A stretch of DNA of 64,000 nucleotides from Trichomonas tenax. Lineage: Eukaryota > Parabasalia > Trichomonadida > Trichomonadidae. Of the stretch, positions 1 to 10,456 are shown in pieces. Within the stretch, counting starts at the first letter, position 1; each line of letters begins with the position of its first letter. The stretch covers positions 1 through 64,000 of the forward strand of contig JALKBU010000156.1 in the NCBI GenBank assembly GCA_023091735.1, written 5' to 3'. The notes under the pieces were generated by a model, which had not been told where the DNA came from, searched no databases, and saw nothing but the letters and a program-made list of their open reading frames with translations. A program made the position numbers and the translations under genes.

Positions 1-39
1 GCCACTTATACCACTGGATAGACAACTATCAATAAGTAC

Positions 40-297
40 ATGAAAGTACTTTCAAATCGAAAAAATATTGATCAGATAAAAAGTTATGAAGGTCGCGGGA
101 CTACACCGCAGAAGGAAAAATTTTCCCTGATTTTAGTGGAAGAAATGTCTAAAATAGAGGATTTGGAAGAAATTTTTGAATTATCAGCAGGAGCTCAAAG
201 CATATCATCAAAATTGCGGTTTAATTATAACAAACAAGATAAGATAAGAAAAATTATAAAATATGAAGTCATAAAAGGCAAGAAAGAATGCTCATAA
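40..297 (+). CDS. Small charged hypothetical protein, possibly the 3' part of a longer gene
   Basis: This is an 85-codon ORF rich in Lys, Glu and Ile that ends 6 bases inside the convergent gene on the other strand. Only 39 bases precede it in the window, so it may be the end of a longer gene, although its own frame has a TAG at 19-21. The opening MKVLSNR and a later SSKLRFNYNKQ stretch faintly recall the second half of CWC16/YJU2-type splicing factors. That resemblance is weak and I do not assign a function. No initiator box is visible. Confidence 0.35.
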   Translation: MKVLSNRKNIDQIKSYEGRGTTPQKEKFSLILVEEMSKIEDLEEIFELSAGAQSISSKLRFNYNKQDKIRKIIKYEVIKGKKECS

Positions 298-489
298 ACA
301 CACATATGTGCTGTCCCCTGCACCTTCGTATGCTTCGTTTAGCAACTCACCAAGGTCGGAAAGCTCTTCTTCGTCGCTTTCGAAGAAATCATCCTCTGAC
401 TGGTAATAGCTGAGAATAACTTCTATCTTCTTTACCTCTTTCTTCACTGACTCGAAGGCACCCTCAGCACGCATGTTGCAGACAGACAT
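292..489 (-). CDS. Small acidic protein, 65 aa
   Basis: This complete small ORF has GC-richer codons than the surrounding AT-rich DNA, like the two glycolytic-type genes in this window, which suggests good expression. The protein has a Lys/Glu-rich helix (about residues 15-25), an acidic stretch (DDFFESDEEEL, about 33-43) and an ordinary C-terminus. Upstream of the ATG on the minus strand there is a TCATTATTTTC stretch a few bases away, which resembles the trichomonad initiator. No family is recognised. It is convergent with the ORF at 40-297. Confidence 0.55.
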   Translation of the reverse strand: MSVCNMRAEGAFESVKKEVKKIEVILSYYQSEDDFFESDEEELSDLGELLNEAYEGAGDSTYVCL

Positions 490-862
490 CTAAGAAAATA
501 ATGAAAAAAATGAATTTTTAAGACGTGTGAATTCGCATTTCTGCCTTAAAAGTGACAATCATTTTGATTTCCAGCATAATCGACTTTCACCCATCTTTCA
601 TTCCTCATCACACAATAGCCGCACTGTCTGAAGCCCGGTGTCTTATGCCCAAGACAAGACTTGAAACAATTTTAATTAAATTTACTTCTTATAGATTAAT
701 AACCGATGCCTGAATAAAGTGGTCAATGTGTGCTCTCGAATTTATGTATAAGTCATTGACTATTGAGGCATGTTGTCAGTCTTATATGATATTTCTATAA
801 TTAAACTAGGAAGACCCAAATTTGAACGGTAATCTGTTCATTTTTCTGATATTCAAATGCAT
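490..862. other. Intergenic spacer
   Basis: AT-rich spacer upstream of the small acidic gene, leading into the 112-bp repeat block. No ORF or structured element was seen. Confidence 0.5.
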
Positions 863-1325
863 GCCTATTTGAACAGAGGGTTATTTTTGCATCATCTGAT
901 CTAATCAATGAATGATATTAATAAAGTTTAAAACAACTAATACATTTTTCAAAAATTAAAATAAATGACAATATGTCTATTTGAACATACACATATTTTT
1001 ACATCATCGAATATAATCTATGATGAATATTAATCAAGATCAAAATAATTAAATACATTTTCAAAAATAATATAAACTATAATATGCTTATTTGAACAGA
1101 GGGTTATTTTTACGTCATCGAATGTAATATATAGGTAATGTTAATTAAGATCAAATAAACTAAATATATTTTTCATAAACAAAATAACAGATAACATACA
1201 TTTTTTAACAGAGGTCTGTTTTCATATCATCGAATGTAATATATGGGTAATGTTAATTAAGATCAAATAAACTAAATATATTTTTCATAAACAAAATAAC
1301 AGGCGACATGCATGTTTGGACAAAG
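863..1325. repeat. Four-copy imperfect tandem repeat, unit about 112 bp
   Basis: Each unit carries a TATTTGAACAGAGGGTTA-like start, then TTTTTACATCATCGAATG, a TTAATTAAGATCAAA-like core and an ATTTTTCATAAACAAAAT-like end. The repeated TTTGAACA or TTTTTAACA anchor falls near 868, 980, 1091 and 1204, so the period is 110-112 bp. The last two copies are the most alike. A partial fifth start is seen near 1312. The block ends about 120 bp before the phosphodiesterase gene. It is AT-rich and non-coding. Confidence 0.8.
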
Positions 1326-1444
1326 ATATAGGTCCACAAAATGCAGCATATAGCGTCCATAATGTCTATAAGTCCCAAAACATAATTCGAGACAATTGTC
1401 GTAAAGAAAAATCGAAGATTTTGGAAATTCTCGTTATTTTGTAA

Positions 1445-4400
1445 ATGAAGATGGCGATAAATCCTCAGAACCTTAAACCGCCGTTCGAGAGGATTCACCA
1501 CTTCGTGGCGACGCCGGCTCTTCCTCCCTACAACAAATCGCCGAAGCAGCAGAAAAATTTCAATAAAGGAAAATTAGATCCGCTTCCGCCGCCAGAAAAG
1601 CAGGAAAGGATGGAGACGGCATCGAGCGTTTCGATTGAATCCATCGAAAACGATCTTCCTATCGTTGGATTCGAATATGAATTTGAAAACTTTATGATCG
1701 AAGTATTTGAAACAAGTTTGACTGCAGCACTCGAAAATACGTTCAAAAAGAGATACTCTGCCTTAGACTGTTTGCTTTGGGAAAAGTCGGATTCTCTTTC
1801 GGCGATTTATTCTCAATCACATTCGATTTTTGTGCCTGATTTTAAGTGTTTGGCAGGAGAGTGTCTTCTGTCTACACCGATATTATCAACAAAAGAGCCA
1901 ACAAAACATGATTCATATAATTCAAATCACGAATCTCGCTTAGTTTTGGATAACACACCTGTTTTATTGTTCTGCCTCAATAATTATCAAGGAGAATCGT
2001 GTTATGTCGTTCAAATAATTGGAACACCTGATGCAAACGAATTCAAGAAGGAAGACATAATATTCGTCAAGTTTTTTCAAAGAAAGTTCGCTATATTCAG
2101 TCGCTACTTAATCGACCAACCTCTTCAAGAACCAATTCTTTTAGATATGATGAAAGTTGATAAAATCGATAAAATCATCGCGAAACTTAAAGATTCACTT
2201 CAATCTTATCTCAACATCAGCACGTTAGAAATATGGTCGCTCAACAGACAAAAGAAGCATCTCACAAAATACACAATAAACAAAACAGAAGATGTCGATT
2301 ATGATAAACTTGGAGTCATTGGAAATCTGATTAAATCTGAGAAATACATCAACATAGAGAGCATCTACGATCCACTGGATATTGGTAACGTTGGAGTCCC
2401 AACAATGGTTATTCCTATTGCAGATTATAGAACACAAATCACATTGGGAATCGTCATTCGTGGTGAGAGAGATGGAATTCCATTTGGCCCTGAATCAGAG
2501 CGAATGATGAAGCAATTAGCACCAGTGATCGCTTTGTCAATGAATAACTCTCTCAACTACACCGGTGTTCTGAGTGATTTCAAGAAATCCACTGAAGAAC
2601 GTGAAGGTCTTTCAGCTTTGTTGGAAGTCGCTGAAATTCTCTCCCGTCAATTAGATATCGGCAGGCTTTGCGAAATCATTATGGAGAAGGGCCGTTACTT
2701 AACAAAGAGTGACCGCTGCTCTCTTTTCCTCGTCACACAAGGCGGAAAATCTCTCACAACTCAATTCCATCGCGGTTTGAAAGATGGCATCGAAATTCCA
2801 ATCAACAAAGGTATTGTCGGTAAAACAGTCACTGAAGCGAAGCCTCTTAATATTCTCGACGCTTACGCAGATCCGGACTTCAACGCAGCAACAGATATAG
2901 CGACAGGTTATAGAACTAAAACGATTTTGTCTGTCCCGATTTTCAACAATCGTGGAACAATTATCGGTGTCACAGAAATGATTAACAAGAAGGATGGACA
3001 AGCGTTTAATCTCTGGGATACAAATCTCATTCAGATCTTTAATGTTTTCTGCGGCATCAGCCTTGAAAACGCTCGTCTTTATAATGAAAGTATCGACATG
3101 TCAAATAAACTCAGATCATTCTTCGGCATTTCTTTCTCACTCAACAAGACAGAAGATATCAAAAGGATTCTCTCAGATATCATCAAGAACGCAAGGAAAG
3201 GTCTCCAAGCAAAGAGAGCTTCAATGTTCATCATAGATGACAATAATCACCAAATTCTCAGAGCTGTAATCGTTGATGGTGCTAAAATCCCACCAACATA
3301 CAACGTTAGCGAAGGTATCATCGGCGCGTGCGTCAGAACAAAGAAAGCAATCGTCACAAATGATCCAAAGAGCGACACAAGGTGGAATCCGAAAGTCGAT
3401 GAAATTACAGGATTCCAGACAACGAATATTCTCGCTGTCCCACTTATATCGACAGAAGGTGAAGTTCTCGGTGTCATAGAGATGATAAACAAACTCAATG
3501 GAAACTTCTCTGATGACGATGTCAAACTTTTGCATGCTTTCTCAAGCTTCGCTGCAATCACAGTCGAAAACAGCCGCAACAAACAACTCGCTCCAATGTC
3601 AGTGAGGTCTGCTCGCCCTGTGATCTTCAACAACAAGAACGTCGACAAGATGTTACTTGCGCAGGATCAACTTGAGCCAATGAATGGCCTCCAGTTCTGC
3701 GCATTTGACTTTGGAGATGAAGAACTCGTTCGAATGGTATTTACGAATTTCATCAACTTCGGCGTCAGCGAGCAGCTTAGAACAACAAAGGAAACGCTGC
3801 TTCACTTTATCCTGCAGGTGAGAATGCTCTACAATGATCTCCCATACCACAACTGGAGGCACGCATGCGATGTTGTACAATTTGTCAGTTTCATGCTGCA
3901 GACGATAAACGCAAGAGATGTATTTGAGCCGATAGAAATTTGCACTCTTCTTATTTCCGCATTGTGTCACGATGCAGGCCACGATGGCTTCACTAACATA
4001 TTCAACAGACAAGCATTGACACCAATTGGACAGATATTCAGTGGAAAGAACTGCGAAGAACTGTTCCACCTATCACAGATCGCGAGAATCATAAATTCAC
4101 CAGAATGCAACATATTCGCAAACATGAGTCACGCGAATATATGCAAGTTCTGGGCAATGATGATTAAGATGATTGTCGACACTGATATTGAAAATACAAA
4201 GCAAATTGTTGCCGAGCAATTAAATAACGTCGACTTGAAGAACGCAAACACAAGATTGAAGATTTTGTCGCTGTTCTTAGTCATCGCAAACTTCTCCAAT
4301 GTTGCAAGGCCGTTTGATGTTGCAGTCAGATGGCTCGATGCGTTAACATCGGAGTTCTATAAGCAAGGTGACATAGAGAAGAGCCTTGGAATGAAATACA

Positions 4401-4573
4401 CAGACGAAGCGAACAACAGATCATTCCCGAACAAGCCAAAGAAGCAGCAGTCATTCATCAACCAGTTCGCTTTACCTGCAGCCAACCAAGTCGCAGTACT
4501 TTTCAACAACCTCGAAATTGTTTGTAAATCGATCAACACCACCTTAGATAATTGGTGTAAGACGAACCAATAA
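1445..4573 (+). CDS. GAF-domain cyclic-nucleotide phosphodiesterase (class I), metal site altered
   Basis: The 1042-residue protein has an N-terminal GAF-like region (about 230-375), two clear GAF domains (about 388-540 and 555-710) and a C-terminal class I PDE catalytic domain (about 760-1040). The catalytic motifs HNWRHA (H802 and H806) and CHDAGHDG (H842, D843) are present, as are the EFYKQGD block and the Gln of the purine pocket near the C-terminus. The usual H-A-A-D-I-S-N block is VIANFSN here, so the metal-binding Asp is Asn949 and the preceding His is Val. The family hydrolyses cAMP or cGMP and GAF domains bind cyclic nucleotides. With this change the enzyme may be weak or inactive. 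ATGs at 1445 and 1451 are both possible starts. Confidence 0.9.
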   Translation: MKMAINPQNLKPPFERIHHFVATPALPPYNKSPKQQKNFNKGKLDPLPPPEKQERMETASSVSIESIENDLPIVGFEYEFENFMIEVFETSLTAALENTFKKRYSALDCLLWEKSDSLSAIYSQSHSIFVPDFKCLAGECLLSTPILSTKEPTKHDSYNSNHESRLVLDNTPVLLFCLNNYQGESCYVVQIIGTPDANEFKKEDIIFVKFFQRKFAIFSRYLIDQPLQEPILLDMMKVDKIDKIIAKLKDSLQSYLNISTLEIWSLNRQKKHLTKYTINKTEDVDYDKLGVIGNLIKSEKYINIESIYDPLDIGNVGVPTMVIPIADYRTQITLGIVIRGERDGIPFGPESERMMKQLAPVIALSMNNSLNYTGVLSDFKKSTEEREGLSALLEVAEILSRQLDIGRLCEIIMEKGRYLTKSDRCSLFLVTQGGKSLTTQFHRGLKDGIEIPINKGIVGKTVTEAKPLNILDAYADPDFNAATDIATGYRTKTILSVPIFNNRGTIIGVTEMINKKDGQAFNLWDTNLIQIFNVFCGISLENARLYNESIDMSNKLRSFFGISFSLNKTEDIKRILSDIIKNARKGLQAKRASMFIIDDNNHQILRAVIVDGAKIPPTYNVSEGIIGACVRTKKAIVTNDPKSDTRWNPKVDEITGFQTTNILAVPLISTEGEVLGVIEMINKLNGNFSDDDVKLLHAFSSFAAITVENSRNKQLAPMSVRSARPVIFNNKNVDKMLLAQDQLEPMNGLQFCAFDFGDEELVRMVFTNFINFGVSEQLRTTKETLLHFILQVRMLYNDLPYHNWRHACDVVQFVSFMLQTINARDVFEPIEICTLLISALCHDAGHDGFTNIFNRQALTPIGQIFSGKNCEELFHLSQIARIINSPECNIFANMSHANICKFWAMMIKMIVDTDIENTKQIVAEQLNNVDLKNANTRLKILSLFLVIANFSNVARPFDVAVRWLDALTSEFYKQGDIEKSLGMKYTDEANNRSFPNKPKKQQSFINQFALPAANQVAVLFNNLEIVCKSINTTLDNWCKTNQ

Positions 4574-4761
4574 ACTGTTATCATTTATTTGTTTTATTCT
4601 CAACCTGACCACTTATTTGCTTCGACAAACTTAGATTGGAGAAAACCACGATCCGAATTTTTTGAATCCCATCAACTCTCAAATATCTTATGAAGAAAAA
4701 GAGTTGATTTCGAAAAAAAAATGAAGTAAAATTCGGTAAAGCAGATCAGAGGTTTATTAAT

Positions 4762-5757
4762 TTAGAGACCAAGAACCTTCCAGGCTGTCTCCTTCTCGCC
4801 GATGAGCTCCTGCTCTGTAGCAGCCATCTTTGTCTTAACCCAGTCATTGCGCTCGAGGTTCTCGACAACGTGGACCTCGCCATCCTTGACTGTAACTGGG
4901 AAGGAGTAGATGATGCCCTGCTTGATGCCGTATGGCTCGTTGTCTGGGACTGGGATGGCCATGGAGACGAACTCGCCCTCCTTTGTGCCGTAGAGCCAGT
5001 CCTTAACGCATGTGAGAGCAGCGTTAGCAGCTGAAGCAGCAGAGGAAGCACCACGCATCTTGATGACGGCGCCACCACGTGTAGCGATCATCTGAGCGAA
5101 CTCGCCCTCGAGGTACTCCTTTGGAAGCTTGTCAGCAATCTTGACTGTGCCCTCTGGAAGATCGACTGTAGCGTGGGAAACATCTGGGACCTGTGTGTTA
5201 GAGTGGTTACCCCAAACGCAGACGTTGTGGACCTTCTCTGGTGTAACACCGAACTTGGCAGCGAGAGCGCCGACCATTCTGTTGTGGTCAAGACGTGTCA
5301 TAGCGCACCAGTTCTTCTTTGTAAGATTTGGAGCAGAAGCCTGAGCGATGAGACAGTTTGTGTTAGCTGGGTTACCAACAACGAGGACCTTAACATCCTT
5401 CTTAGCGAAGTCGTTGAGAGCCTTACCCTGAACTGTGAAGATGCCACCGTTCTTGGCGAGGAGGTCAGAGCGGTCCATACCATCCTTACGTGGGAATGAG
5501 CCGACAAGGAAGGCAACATCGACGTCCTTGAAAGCCTCTTCGATCTTGTCTGTCCAGACGATGCCAGCAACGTTCGGGAAGGCGCAGTCCTGGAGTTCCA
5601 TGACGCAGCCCTCAAGAGCCTTCATGCCGAATGGGATTTCGAGAAGGTGGAGGACAACCTTGCGGTCGCCGCAGAGGTCACCCTTGGCGATTCTGAATGT
5701 GAGAGCATAACCGATTTGGCCAGCAGCACCTGTGATGAGGATGTGGATTGGTTCCAT
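4762..5757 (-). CDS. MDH: Malate dehydrogenase, cytosolic, trichomonad type
   Basis: This 331-residue NAD-dependent enzyme interconverts malate and oxaloacetate. It has the GAAGQIGY dinucleotide loop near the N-terminus, VVGNPANTN, the catalytic-His region VWGNHS, and the substrate loop PRKDGMDR. Arg90 in that loop marks malate rather than lactate specificity, since the trichomonad lactate dehydrogenases derived from this family carry Leu there. I start at the ATG at 5757 because a TTCACTTTT initiator lies 12 bases upstream of it on the minus strand. A longer reading to 5856 is open but would include the promoter. The codons are strongly GC-biased, as for a highly expressed gene. The stop forms TAAA. 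Confidence 0.96.
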   Translation of the reverse strand: MEPIHILITGAAGQIGYALTFRIAKGDLCGDRKVVLHLLEIPFGMKALEGCVMELQDCAFPNVAGIVWTDKIEEAFKDVDVAFLVGSFPRKDGMDRSDLLAKNGGIFTVQGKALNDFAKKDVKVLVVGNPANTNCLIAQASAPNLTKKNWCAMTRLDHNRMVGALAAKFGVTPEKVHNVCVWGNHSNTQVPDVSHATVDLPEGTVKIADKLPKEYLEGEFAQMIATRGGAVIKMRGASSAASAANAALTCVKDWLYGTKEGEFVSMAIPVPDNEPYGIKQGIIYSFPVTVKDGEVHVVENLERNDWVKTKMAATEQELIGEKETAWKVLGL

Positions 5758-5761
5758 TCCT

Positions 5762-5769
5762 AAAAGTGA
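5762..5769 (-). promoter_or_regulatory. Initiator-like box of malate dehydrogenase
   Basis: On the minus strand the sequence is TCACTTTT, ending a few bases before the ATG at 5757. The same box precedes TPI (51278), MATE (39823), the LRR protein (19571), Lunapark (42675) and the ARM protein (56172). It matches the known trichomonad initiator pattern TCAYTWY, implying a leader of about 12 bases. It also decides the start codon. Confidence 0.75.
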
Positions 5770-5869
5770 AGTAAAATTCATCGTCTCAAAAATTTCATCA
5801 ATGAGTGGCCGGTTTATCATACAATAATTTTTGAGATCATAGGCCGAAACAGTCAATAAGAAATCTACT

Positions 5870-7643
5870 TTTGGTGTCTTTTGGTGCTAGTTTTGTTTAA
5901 AGTTGAAGTGCAAAAATTTTCTCTGAGATCCCTCAAAATGTTTGTAAATATCTCAATGATATTCTATGAGTTCCCTCGAAATATTTATAATGTTTTTAAT
6001 TTTGAACCTAATTAAATTATATTCTATATGGCCCCTTAAATTTTAAAATAATTGTATATGCTTTATTAAAAATTTGAGAATTGTTTAGATAACATATTTC
6101 TATTCGCTTATACATTCTAAATTTAGCTGTTTCAAAAATATTCTATAAGCTAATTCAATTTTGGAAAACTATTTGATATCATATAATAAACGACATTTCA
6201 GGAAAGTTTTCGATCATTTTGTCAGAATTTTTCAATTTTTGAATAATTATTATTTTTGTAATCTACATATAAAGTGAATACTAAATTCATCAAAATCGTA
6301 AAATCGATGCTGAGAGAAGCCTATTAATTTTTGATAAATTTTTTTTTATTTTTGATATTTTGCGTTACTTCATCATGCAATTTTAGTTCCTTCTTGGTTG
6401 TTCAATTTGAAATTATATTTACTTTCTAAATAATGAGTATTGGTCGGTGAATGTAAGATTTTAATTTCCACAATAATCTCTCATATCGGCAATGTTGTCA
6501 ACATTTGTGTTCGTTATCTATCGATTTCCAAACCGGAACTATGGACAGCATATCTCAAAAATCTGCCATAATATTATTTTCGCTGAATAAGCTTAGATAA
6601 CGGAAACTTTTCTCGAAAACAAGTTGCTGCTTAGGCAGTTTGTGTTAGTTGTTATGCTCAATTTACAGCATATATTCATTTTTTTGAATCAGTATACAAT
6701 GACTTCGGAATTTGTTATGCGGTAATCTATATTTATACGTTATAACTCTGATTGCTACATGTATGTATATCTCATCCTATGCGTTATTCAATTATAAAAC
6801 ACGATATTTATAATTGAAATATAAATGTCTTCGAGTTCAACTATTTAGGAAATTGAATGTTACTGAGAAGCAGTAATACTTCGACAGTAGAAGCAACTTT
6901 AGGATTGTTTCCAATAATTTTCTTTTCTTTCAGATAAAACAACTTCAAAAAGACCTCTTTCTTCATCAAAATGTAACACAGCTTCCATCAGAGTCATATG
7001 AACACATTATGCCATGATAAATTACTTTAATCATCATTCTTAACATTTTTTCCAAGAGAATGGACCAATTTTAATACGTTCGCTACAATGCAGAGAAATT
7101 TCGGCCCGTAACAAACACTCTGAAACCAGATATTTACGATTGATAAAATTTCGCCAATGATATGCAATTTAGATCTGCTTCAATGCTAAAAACTTCTTTA
7201 CCTATAGTTACACAGACAATTTACATCTTCTCATTATCATTCGAACAAATAATATATCAATCGGTATACAATCTCTCGTTTAATACTGTTTTAATGGCAT
7301 CAAATTACTGATGAGCATCTGGAGCTTATAATTCATAACATACTGAACCTAAACATGAAACTATTTTGAACTCTCCCTCATTATTAAAATATTAATCATT
7401 TTATACTATGATGATTCCAATGTTGTGCTTTGTAATTACATATATCACTATTATGCGGTTCTAAATCATATTTTATGATTAAAAATATTTATTCTTTGAT
7501 ATAGATTAAGTTAAGTCAATGATACTGACCTTCGCAGTAATTAATTCACTTTTTCAAATACAAGTATTAGCTAATATAGTTTAGTTGAAATCAGAGATTG
7601 CAAATAAAATTGGTATCACCCCCTGAAAAATTATAATTTTTAA
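5870..7643. other. Long AT-rich intergenic region, nothing recognised
   Basis: About 1.8 kb between the divergently oriented malate dehydrogenase and the CZIB gene. I see no ORF of coding character, no tandem repeat and no TTTACNTGNCA element. It contains only AT-rich runs. Confidence 0.5.
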
Positions 7644-8141
7644 ATGGAACTGCGACAAAGGAGCCAAAAGAGAACGAGTGCTGCATCGCATCAAATTCTG
7701 TTCAGAGCGTGCGTTGATGGTGTTGAGCGTTTAGACCCTGTTTCAGATGAAAATTTTTCGTTTGATATTTGTTGTCAACAATGCAATGCTCTTTATCAGG
7801 AGCAAAAGATCCCAACAGAGAGGAAAGAGAACAGGGAGCTGAATGAATTCTTAAATTACTATCTTAAGTGCGAGAAATGCCAACATAATCTTCGTATAGA
7901 AGTTTTACGCAATTATTTGCATTCTTCTGCAGGGACATCGAACAATTGGGAGCCTCTGTACTCTGTAGATTGTCGAGAATGCTTTATTGATATTGTTCAT
8001 TGTGATTCTTGGACAATAACATCGAAAGGTGGTAAAACATATCCGTGGGATGGCCAAAGTGACTTCTTCGAATATGATGATGAAGCAGGCCATCCTGTTG
8101 GAATTACAGATATCGATTTTTATGTACGTCAGTTAGATTAA
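7644..8141 (+). CDS. CZIB: CXXC zinc-binding protein, CZIB/UPF0587 (DUF866) family
   Basis: The 165-residue size matches the family. The first zinc-ligand pair is CCQQC (about residues 49-53) and the second is CEKC (about 73-76), followed by the conserved second half with SVDCRECF, the acidic FFEYDD, a VGITDIDF stretch and the usual end of the fold. Human C1orf123 (CZIB) has the same order: an N-terminal strand, CGNC, CKLC, then a beta sandwich. The biochemical role of the family is not settled beyond zinc binding. The start is the first ATG after a stop-rich leader. Confidence 0.8.
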   Translation: MELRQRSQKRTSAASHQILFRACVDGVERLDPVSDENFSFDICCQQCNALYQEQKIPTERKENRELNEFLNYYLKCEKCQHNLRIEVLRNYLHSSAGTSNNWEPLYSVDCRECFIDIVHCDSWTITSKGGKTYPWDGQSDFFEYDDEAGHPVGITDIDFYVRQLD

Positions 8142-8834
8142 TTAACGATACACACAAATTTACAATGAATTTATTATTAACATTCTGTTAAAATCATGTT
8201 ATTAAATTTTCCAAAAATTACAAACAATTTTTATCAAATACATAATGCACAGTTTAATAGAGCTACACTGCCTTTATTAATTCCCAAAAAATTATTTATA
8301 TTAAATTTTTTATGATATTAACTTATTTACATCAATTAATTGTGTGATTTATATTTGAATCGATGATGTTATCATTCTGGAATTCTTAAATAGAGACAAA
8401 CTCATTTGAAAATTCAGGCTATTTAGAAAAATATATTTTTATTGAGATACGTTCCTTGAATATAATCTTTTCATTATCTCAATGATAGCTGAATCAGTTA
8501 AATAAAAGTCAATTCTCTATTTCATTATTCGACTTATGATTCTTAATTTTTTTTGATAATGAATGTTCAAACTCTAAATTTGTATATTCTCTGTCATGAA
8601 AAAGTGATAGATGATGCAAATATACCATTTTCAACTTCTAAATATTATCTATACTCAATCTTTTCTATTTTTATGCAAAAAATTGTCGGGCTTCTTGTTG
8701 ATAGTGTACTTCACTATACTTATGTGCTGAATTGACAATTCATATATAAGCATATACAACACAATAATTGGTATTTGCGTTATAATACAACTATTTATAT
8801 TAATGTCGAAGGAAATCTTCATCGATTCGATTTG
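8142..8834. other. Intergenic spacer
   Basis: Very AT-rich spacer. A 60-codon ORF at 8553-8735 has no coding character. Nothing else was seen. Confidence 0.45.
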
Positions 8835-9193
8835 AGATCTTCAAACTCACTCCATGCAATCAAGTGGAAAACGGTGCCCGGTGGATAGATGTTGATGATG
8901 TCAGAGACTCTCATTGCATATATCAAACCATTAAGGTCATTATTTTCAGGAGTATTCGATATCATAATGTTCTCTTAACATTTTGTAAAGTTTTGAATAC
9001 TCCAATATGTTTTTATGGAATACAAATGATGCGCAATCGATGAGAAATGCTACTGCATCAAAATGAATGGTATTTGTGTTAATTTTATCATTCAAATTCG
9101 AAAAGGTATTTTCTATTTGCTCTCTATCAAGTTGACCGCTCGTTAGTGATCGAATGATATCATTTGGAAGTTTAAAGCACTCTGGGGTTTCTA
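8835..9193 (-). pseudogene. Decayed gene relic, unknown family
   Basis: On the minus strand an open stretch reads LETPECFKLPNDIIRS and continues without stops for about 75 codons, with stretches such as DAVAFLIDCASFVF, to a stop at EYS. A one-base change of frame there continues it as PENNDLNGLIYAMRVSDI and PPGTVFHLIAWSEFEDL, for another 40 or so codons. Composition and hydrophobic pattern are protein-like in both halves. There is no start codon and no intact full reading frame, so I read it as a dead gene fragment. The style recalls the N-terminal parts of trichomonad multicopy families, but I cannot name one. Confidence 0.5.
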
Positions 9194-9481
9194 ATTACCT
9201 TATTTTATGAACTTTCAAATCAGCATTACAAAGTCAAATTTAAGGTGATAATCGTTTTCTCCTCAATTGAGAAAGATTTAGATTTACAAAGATATATCAT
9301 CCTTTGCATTTAGATTAATGATAAGGAATTATTAATATTTCTGTCTTCAAATCCGATATAGACATTAATATATAAATATTTATAATATAGATTTTAATGT
9401 ACACTCAGTGTATGAATGTAATTGGTTAATTTAACAACGGGAATAGTCTGATGTTAGCAACTTTATACAATATATAATGAT

Positions 9482-9925
9482 TTATATGAATCTACGAAGA
9501 ATAAGCAATAAAACAAATAACACAAAAAGAGTAATTGTAGCCAATAAAACGTGACCTCTAAAGCCAAGCATTAAAATATATCTATCAGATGGTTCTGTAA
9601 TATGAAGGAAATTATAGCATTCTTCTAATTTATCTATTTTCCGTGGATTGCTTTCAAAAGCTTTGATACATATTTCTCCTTCAAGTGGTTTTAATGTTCT
9701 TCTGTGAATCGCTACGCCGAGAAGACATATTGTTATGAAACATATTGTGAGTAATAAGAAGTATGTGAATCGTGCACATCTGTTTCTGCGGACTACTTTG
9801 TTTTTGATGTTAACCATTGGCGAAACTTCGCGTGCTGGAGACTGTTCTCTGCTAGAACTTGATGAAGAACCAGGAGTGTCGAAAATGCTGCTAAGTTTTT
9901 TTGGTGTGGGATCTGCTATTCCCAT
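9482..9925 (-). CDS. Small two-pass membrane protein, unknown
   Basis: The 147-residue protein has a Ser/Pro-rich cytosolic start (residues 1-36), a basic patch (KVVRRNRCARF), a first hydrophobic segment (about 54-72), a 45-residue loop with two Cys, and a second hydrophobic segment (about 122-143) ending RRFI. This fits a hairpin-like two-pass membrane protein, perhaps of the ER or vesicles. No family was recognised. A TCAAATA lies just before the ATG. Confidence 0.6.
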   Translation of the reverse strand: MGIADPTPKKLSSIFDTPGSSSSSSREQSPAREVSPMVNIKNKVVRRNRCARFTYFLLLTICFITICLLGVAIHRRTLKPLEGEICIKAFESNPRKIDKLEECYNFLHITEPSDRYILMLGFRGHVLLATITLFVLFVLLLILRRFI

Positions 9926-9939
9926 TATTTGATTTGTTT

Positions 9940-10456
9940 TCTAAAAATTTAAACCGTCTTTCTTTACAAGGCATAATTTTGTTTTACATGGTAAATATAA
10001 CCTTACACGACAAAATCTAAAATCATATCTATTTTCATATTTCTATATCTAAACATGAGTTATTAATCAAATATTTTCAGTCTCTATATATTGAAAATCA
10101 GCTTATGCATATCTTGCATCCTAGAAAAGTATTTGATTAATATTTGATATCACAAATTTGAAAACATATCTTTATATTGTATCATTGATGATTTGCAATT
10201 TGTTTGATCATATTGGAATCTGTAATTACATGCATATATAGAGGGACAATGAAAAGCTAATAGTTAGGGATTAATGCATCAAATCAACGACATTTTTAGG
10301 AAAACTTTTATATAATCTAAAACATAATATTTAATATACAATATAACATACATTCACAAGATTATCAGTTTAACGAAGTCTTGCAACTTAGATAGAAGAT
10401 TCCCAATATTTCGAAGATGATACTCATTACCTATTAAGTTTCAAGGATAGAATTGA
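9940..10456. other. Intergenic spacer
   Basis: AT-rich spacer of about 500 bp. It contains a degenerate promoter-type word (TTTACATGGTAAA near 9984) and nothing coding. Confidence 0.4.

Noticed and set aside
1445..4573. Spliceosomal introns in the large genes
   Set aside because: All large genes are open throughout and I saw no trichomonad-type 3' splice motif ACTAACACACAG.
5758..5856. 33-residue N-terminal extension of malate dehydrogenase
   Set aside because: It includes the initiator box, lacks similarity to the enzyme, and the family starts at the NAD-binding strand.
8553..8735. 60-codon ORF
   Set aside because: No promoter words, weak composition, no family.
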